Shown: in pieces, positions 4,495 through 8,005 of the stretch
Numbering within the stretch: the stretch's first letter is position 1
Layout: every line of letters starts with the position of its first letter
Assembly: GCA_035642125.1 (NCBI GenBank)
Contig: DASQSZ010000225.1
Coordinates: 1-8,005, forward strand
DNA: 8,005 bases
Direction: 5' to 3'
DNA from: CALAED01 sp937891035
GTDB lineage: Bacteria; Actinomycetota; Actinomycetes; Streptosporangiales; Streptosporangiaceae
Notes under the pieces: generated by a model
Seen by the model: the letters and a program-made list of their open reading frames with translations, nothing else
What the model was told of the DNA's origin: nothing
The model's database searches: none
Position numbers and translations under genes: made by a program

Positions 4495-6024
4495 GTGCGA
4501 GAGATCGATTCGTCCTTCACCGCGTTGCCACTGCGCGCGCTCGCCGACGCCGCGCTCACCCGGGCCCGGGAGCTGGGCGCCGAGCACGCCGACTTCCGGC
4601 TCGAGCGAATCCAAAGTCAGCACATACGGCTGCACGACGCCACCCTGGAGAGCGCGGTCGACTCCTATGTGATCGGCCTCGCGGTACGGGTCGTCAAGGA
4701 CGGCACGTGGGGGTTCGCCGCCGGCATCGACCTGACCACCGCCGCGGCCGCCCGGGTGGCCGAGCAGGCGGTCGAGGTCGCGGGGGTGGCCGCGGCGGTC
4801 AACCGGGAGCCGATCGAGCTGGCCGCCGAGCCCGTCCACGGCGAGCGCACCTGGGTCTCGTCCTACGACGTCGACCCGTTCGACGTGCCGACCGGCGAGA
4901 AGGTGGGGTTGCTCACCGAGTGGAGCCGACGGCTGCTCGGGGATGCCGGCGTCGATCACGTCGACGCCTCGCTGCTGCAGATCAAGGAGAACAAGTTCTA
5001 CGCCGACGCGGCGGGCACTGTCACCACGCAACAGCGGGTGCGCCTGCACCCGTCGGTCAACGCCGTCGCGATCACCGACGGCGCCTTCGACACGATGCGG
5101 ACGCTGGCCCCGCCGGTGGGCCGCGGATATGAGTACCTGACCAGCACCGGCTGGGATTGGGACGCCGAGCTGGCCGAGATGCCGGCTCTGCTCGCGGCGA
5201 AGCTGGCCGCCCCGTCGGTGGAGGCCGGCTCCTACGACCTGGTCATCGCCCCCTCCAACCTATGGCTGACCATCCACGAATCGATCGGCCACGCCACCGA
5301 GCTCGACCGTGCGCTCGGCTATGAGGCGGCCTACGCCGGCACCTCGTTCGCGACCCCGGACAAGCTCGGCTCGATGCGCTACGGCTCGGCTGTGATGAAC
5401 GTCACCGGGGATCGGACCGCCGAGCACGGCCTGGCCACGATCGGCTACGACGACGAGGGCGTCGCGGCGCAGTCGTGGGACATCGTGTCGGCCGGCGTGT
5501 TCGTCGGCTACCAGCTCGACCGCCGCATCGCCCGCCTGACCGGCCTGTCGGCGGGCGGCGACGGCCGCGCCGGCGGCGCCCGGTCCAACGGCTGCGCGTT
5601 CGCCGACTCGCCGGCCAGCATGCCGCTGCAGCGCATGGCGAACGTGTCGCTGCGCCCGGCCGATGGCGGCCCGTCGACCGACGAGCTGATCGCCGGTGTC
5701 GAGCGGGGGATCTACATCATGGGCGACAAGAGCTGGTCGATCGACATGCAGCGCTCCAACTTCCAGTTCACCGGGCAGCGGTTCTACCGGATCGAGCGCG
5801 GCCGGCTGGCCGGGCAACTGCGCGACGTCGCCTACCAGGCCACCACCACCGAGTTCTGGAACTCGATGGAGGCCGTGGGCGGACCGCAGACCTACGTACT
5901 GGGCGGCGCCTTCAACTGCGGCAAGGGCCAGCCGGGCCAGGTCGCGCCGGTCAGCCACGGCTGCCCGGCCGCGCTCTTCCGCGGCGTCAACGTCCTCAAC
6001 GCGCTCAAGGAGGCGGGAAAGTGA
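4495..6024 (+). CDS. tldD: TldD-family metallopeptidase (catalytic subunit)
   Basis: TldD is the zinc-bearing, catalytic half of the TldD/TldE heterodimeric cytoplasmic protease. In E. coli that complex degrades unfolded peptides, matures microcin B17 and affects CcdA turnover. The 509-residue protein has the metal motif HESIGH, giving His261, Glu262 and His266. The third ligand of the family is a cysteine near the C-terminus, best matched by Cys475 in NCGKGQPGQ. Other family signatures are the N-terminal DFRLERIQSQHIRLHD segment and NFQFTGQRFYRIERG (422-436). A second cysteine, Cys490 in SHGCPA, follows closely. The GTG at 4495 is preferred, giving a start directly ahead of the first helix. 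Stop codon and tldE start overlap (GTGA). The physiological substrate in actinobacteria is not evident here, and no RiPP precursor or modifying enzyme is visible nearby. Confidence 0.95.
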   Translation: MREIDSSFTALPLRALADAALTRARELGAEHADFRLERIQSQHIRLHDATLESAVDSYVIGLAVRVVKDGTWGFAAGIDLTTAAAARVAEQAVEVAGVAAAVNREPIELAAEPVHGERTWVSSYDVDPFDVPTGEKVGLLTEWSRRLLGDAGVDHVDASLLQIKENKFYADAAGTVTTQQRVRLHPSVNAVAITDGAFDTMRTLAPPVGRGYEYLTSTGWDWDAELAEMPALLAAKLAAPSVEAGSYDLVIAPSNLWLTIHESIGHATELDRALGYEAAYAGTSFATPDKLGSMRYGSAVMNVTGDRTAEHGLATIGYDDEGVAAQSWDIVSAGVFVGYQLDRRIARLTGLSAGGDGRAGGARSNGCAFADSPASMPLQRMANVSLRPADGGPSTDELIAGVERGIYIMGDKSWSIDMQRSNFQFTGQRFYRIERGRLAGQLRDVAYQATTTEFWNSMEAVGGPQTYVLGGAFNCGKGQPGQVAPVSHGCPAALFRGVNVLNALKEAGK

Positions 6025-7421
6025 GCGGCGCGCAGGTGAACATCACCAGGCCGCAGGAGACGGTCGAGCGGGCGCTGGCGGCCGCTCGGACCGACGACTG
6101 CATCGTGATCGCGACCGAGTCCAGTGACGCCAACGTGCGCTGGGCGGGCAACACGCTGACCACCAACGGCGTCACCAGGTCCCGGCAGCTCACGGTGATC
6201 GCGCTGCACGGCAAGAGCGGCGGCGTCGCCGCCGGCGTCGTGTCCCGGGCGGGGGTCGCCCCCGACGAGGTCGAAGATGTGGTCAGGGCCGCCGAGCGGA
6301 TCGCGGCCGACAGCGATCCGGCCGAGGACGCGGCGCCGCTCGTCGCGGGCGAGGCCGGCGACTGGACCGCCGCGCCGGTCGAGACCGGGATCGGGGTCTT
6401 CGCCGATTTCGCCCCCGAGCTGGGCGAGGCGTTCGCCGCCGCAGCGGCCGCCGGGCGGAAGCTGTACGGCTTCGCCCACCACGTGATGACCTCCACCTAC
6501 ATCGGGTCATCCGCCGGGCTGCGGCTGCGCCACGACCAGCCGACGGGCAAGGTCGAGATCAACGCCAAGGCGGGTGACCTGTCCAGCTCGGCGTGGGTGG
6601 GGGTGGGCACCCGCGACTTCGGCGACGTCGACGTGCAGGGTCTGGCCGCCGAGCTGACCCGCCGCCTGGAGTGGGGCAAGCGGCGCGTCGACCTGCCCGC
6701 CGGCCGGTATGAGACGCTGCTCCCGCCGTCCGCGGTCGCCGATTTGATGACCTACCTGTACTGGACGGCCGGCGCCCGCGACGCCCACGACGGCCATACC
6801 GTCTTCAGCCGGCCGGGCGGCGGCACCAGGGTGGGCGACCGGCTGGCCGACCTGCCCATCCGGCTCTACAGCGACCCGGGCGCCGCCGGCCTTGAGTGCG
6901 CGCCGTTCGTGATCGCGCCCGCCTCCGGCCGCAACTCCTCCGTCTTCGACAACGGGCTCGCCCTGTCGGCCACCGACTGGATCGCCGATGGCCGGCTGGC
7001 CGCGCTGCTGCAAACCCGCCTGTCGGCCGGTCTGACCGGCCTGCCGGTCACCCCGGCGGTCGACAACCTGCTCATGGCGGGTCCCGACGGCGGTTCCTCG
7101 CTCGAGGAGATGGTGGCCGGCACCCGGCGTGGGCTGCTGCTCACCTGCCTGTGGTACATCCGCGAGGTGGACCCGCAGTCGCTGCTGCTGACCGGACTCA
7201 CTCGCGACGGGGTCTATCTCGTCGAGGACGGACAGGTCGTCGGCGAGGTGAACAACTTCAGGTTCAACGAAAGCCCGGTCGGCCTCCTGGGGCGGCTGGC
7301 CGAAGTCGGCCGCGCCGAAAATACGCTCTGCCGGGAGTGGTCGGACTACTTCACCCGGACGGCGATGCCGCCCCTGCGGATCCCCGACTTCAACATGTCG
7401 ACGGTGAGCCGGGCGTCCTGA
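6021..7421 (+). CDS. tldE: TldE/PmbA-family protein (non-catalytic partner of TldD)
   Basis: This is the partner subunit that pairs with TldD to close the protease chamber. The protein has 466 residues and no HExxxH motif, as expected for TldE/PmbA. Recognisable family stretches are VRWAGNTLTTNG near residues 40-51, GYxF-like GRKLYGFAHH, SSAGLRLRHDQPTGKVE, ECAPFVIAPASGRNSS and a C-terminal block with GEVNNFRFNESPV and REWSDYFTRTAMPPLRI. The start GTG at 6021 overlaps the tldD stop codon by four bases and is preceded by AAGGAGG (6007-6013) at seven bases, an ideal ribosome site; translation is therefore coupled, as fits a 1:1 complex. A second GTG at 6036 is possible but less well placed. The frame remains open for 182 codons back into tldD, which is only a high-GC artefact. 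Confidence 0.95.
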   Translation: MSGAQVNITRPQETVERALAAARTDDCIVIATESSDANVRWAGNTLTTNGVTRSRQLTVIALHGKSGGVAAGVVSRAGVAPDEVEDVVRAAERIAADSDPAEDAAPLVAGEAGDWTAAPVETGIGVFADFAPELGEAFAAAAAAGRKLYGFAHHVMTSTYIGSSAGLRLRHDQPTGKVEINAKAGDLSSSAWVGVGTRDFGDVDVQGLAAELTRRLEWGKRRVDLPAGRYETLLPPSAVADLMTYLYWTAGARDAHDGHTVFSRPGGGTRVGDRLADLPIRLYSDPGAAGLECAPFVIAPASGRNSSVFDNGLALSATDWIADGRLAALLQTRLSAGLTGLPVTPAVDNLLMAGPDGGSSLEEMVAGTRRGLLLTCLWYIREVDPQSLLLTGLTRDGVYLVEDGQVVGEVNNFRFNESPVGLLGRLAEVGRAENTLCREWSDYFTRTAMPPLRIPDFNMSTVSRAS

Positions 7422-7451
7422 GCCCCGAACCCGCCCGCGGAGCGTCCTCGG

Positions 7452-7664
7452 TCAGGTGTCCTCGAGGCGGAAGCCGATCTTCAGGCCGACCTGGTAATGG
7501 GCGACCTCGCCATCGACGATCTGCCCGCGTACCTCTGTGATCTCGAACCAATCGAGATGCCGGAGGGTCTCCGCCGCTCGTTTGATTCCGTTGCGTACGG
7601 CGCTATCGACGCTTTCGGGGGAGGTACCGACAATCTCGGTTACACGATATGTCCGGTCTGTCAC
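7452..7664 (-). CDS. Dodecin (flavin-binding dodecameric protein)
   Basis: Dodecins are small proteins that assemble as hollow twelve-subunit spheres, bind flavins (and, in some bacteria, coenzyme A) and are thought to store or buffer flavin. The 70-residue sequence aligns over its full length with the M. tuberculosis dodecin as I recall it: TYRVTEIVGTSPESVDSAV at the start, LDWFEI in the middle and HYQVGLKIGFRLED at the end. Trp39 is the flavin-stacking residue and Gln58 the isoalloxazine-contacting one in the family. The GTG start at 7664 has GGAGGA six bases upstream; the longer frame reaching back to 7967 runs antisense through DUF3099 and is not real. It diverges from the DUF3099 gene with only 45 bp between start codons and converges on tldE with a 30-bp gap. 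Confidence 0.94.
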   Translation of the reverse strand: MTDRTYRVTEIVGTSPESVDSAVRNGIKRAAETLRHLDWFEITEVRGQIVDGEVAHYQVGLKIGFRLEDT

Positions 7665-7692
7665 AGCTCTTCCTCCAGATCCACGGGAATTC

Positions 7693-7720
7693 AGCGTAAC
7701 GTGGCCAGTGTGAGGGTCAT
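7693..7720 (-). promoter_or_regulatory. Candidate dodecin promoter
   Basis: On the minus strand ATGACC (7720 down to 7715) resembles the -35 consensus TTGACN. TACGCT (7698 down to 7693) fits a -10 box, with a 16-base spacer. Transcription would begin near 7686, leaving a leader of about 22 bases that contains the GGAGGA ribosome site. The -35 lies inside the DUF3099 coding start, and the -10 overlaps the opposite-strand box at 7697-7702. Confidence 0.5.
7697..7702 (+). promoter_or_regulatory. Candidate -10 box for leaderless DUF3099 gene
   Basis: TAACGT fits TANNNT and is followed by seven bases and then the GTG at 7710. No Shine-Dalgarno sequence precedes that GTG, so a leaderless transcript is the simplest reading. 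No clear -35 is seen. The box overlaps the dodecin -10 on the other strand by two bases. Confidence 0.45.
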
Positions 7721-8005
7721 TTCGCGAGGTCAACGCAAGACCACCGTCTACAACGTGACGGAAGCCCTCCGGCCAATGTCGGAGGACATCAGGTACCGCC
7801 AGCGCCGGTATCTGATTTCCATGGGCGTCCGCACGGCCTGCCTGCTGGCGGCGATCCTGCTGGCCGGCCGGGGTCCGGTCTGGCTGATCGGCATCATGAT
7901 CGCCGCCGCGATCGTCCTGCCGTACATCAGCGTCGTCTTCGCCAACGGCGGGCGGGAGCCTGAGCACAGGCCGCGGCTCGAATCCCCTCCTGAACCACCG
8001 GCGGG
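7710..8005 (+). CDS. DUF3099 family membrane protein (C-terminus cut by window edge)
   Basis: This is a small actinobacterial membrane protein of unknown function. The visible 98 residues begin VRVISRGQRK and contain the family-typical block VTEALRPMSEDIRYRQRRYL followed by ISMGVRTACLL. Two hydrophobic segments follow, at about 38-53 and 57-78, joined by a short GRGPV turn, giving a hairpin in the membrane with a positively charged N-terminal side. The tail after FANGG is charged and Pro-rich and is still open at the window edge. The GTG at 7710 is chosen because it is the first start in the frame and sits seven bases after a TANNNT box; an internal GTG at 7755 is an alternative. The frame was found by reading the DNA directly. 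The role cannot be inferred from its neighbours. Confidence 0.85.
   Translation, partial: MRVISRGQRKTTVYNVTEALRPMSEDIRYRQRRYLISMGVRTACLLAAILLAGRGPVWLIGIMIAAAIVLPYISVVFANGGREPEHRPRLESPPEPPA

Noticed and set aside
5475..6020. Upstream 182-codon extension of the tldE frame, suggesting a longer protein
   Set aside because: It lies inside tldD in another frame. The GTG at 6021 with AAGGAGG upstream and the GTGA overlap is the natural start.
7422..7451. Terminator between tldE and dodecin
   Set aside because: The 30-bp convergent gap has no clear stem-loop or T-tract. A GCGTCCT direct repeat (7413-7419, 7442-7448) is too short to mean much.
7665..7967. Extension of dodecin to 171 residues
   Set aside because: Dodecins are about 70 residues; the extension is antisense to DUF3099, and the GTG at 7664 has GGAGGA at the right distance.
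1..8005. An undescribed defence, RiPP or mobile system
   Set aside because: All reliable reading frames fall into known housekeeping families, with no transposase, integrase, toxin, precursor peptide, tRNA or attachment site visible.

Overview
The window is very GC-rich, with strong G/C bias at third codon positions, frequent GTG starts and large antisense shadow frames. Together with an InhA-type enoyl reductase, an Mtb-like dodecin, a DUF3099 protein and an MSMEG_4193-family phosphatase, this points to a filamentous-type actinobacterium. Streptosporangiales or a relative is my guess; genus cannot be read from the sequence. The window looks like ordinary chromosomal housekeeping sequence. 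I see no mobile elements, CRISPR arrays, tRNA or rRNA genes.

Layout, left to right. (1) Minus strand: the C-terminally cut MSMEG_4193-family histidine phosphatase (1-721) and, upstream of it, an aldo/keto reductase (831-1769). (2) A 230-bp divergent intergenic region with strong hairpins and short repeats (1770-1999). (3) Plus strand: uppP, undecaprenyl-diphosphatase (2000-2827). (4) A convergent junction with a GC hairpin likely acting as a two-way terminator (2831-2879). (5) Minus strand: the fabG-fabI pair (4371 down to 2887), the counterpart of mycobacterial mabA-inhA. (6) A 123-bp divergent control region with a perfect 12-bp palindrome. (7) Plus strand: a translationally coupled tldD-tldE pair (4495-7421). 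(8) Minus strand: dodecin (7452-7664), back-to-back with (9) a plus-strand DUF3099 membrane protein running off the right edge (7710-8005).

Functionally the middle is about the cell envelope: FabG and FabI carry out both reductive steps of fatty acid elongation, and UppP recycles the undecaprenyl carrier for peptidoglycan. TldD/TldE form a cytoplasmic metalloprotease whose substrate is not evident here; no RiPP precursor gene is visible nearby. Dodecin buffers flavins.

I found no convincing undescribed multi-gene system. The points most worth a second look are an alanine in FabI where InhA has Ser94, a repeated arrangement of TANNNT boxes 6-7 nt before GTG starts (probable leaderless genes), overlapping back-to-back promoters between dodecin and DUF3099, the palindrome in front of fabG, and an 8-bp tandem repeat inside a terminator loop.
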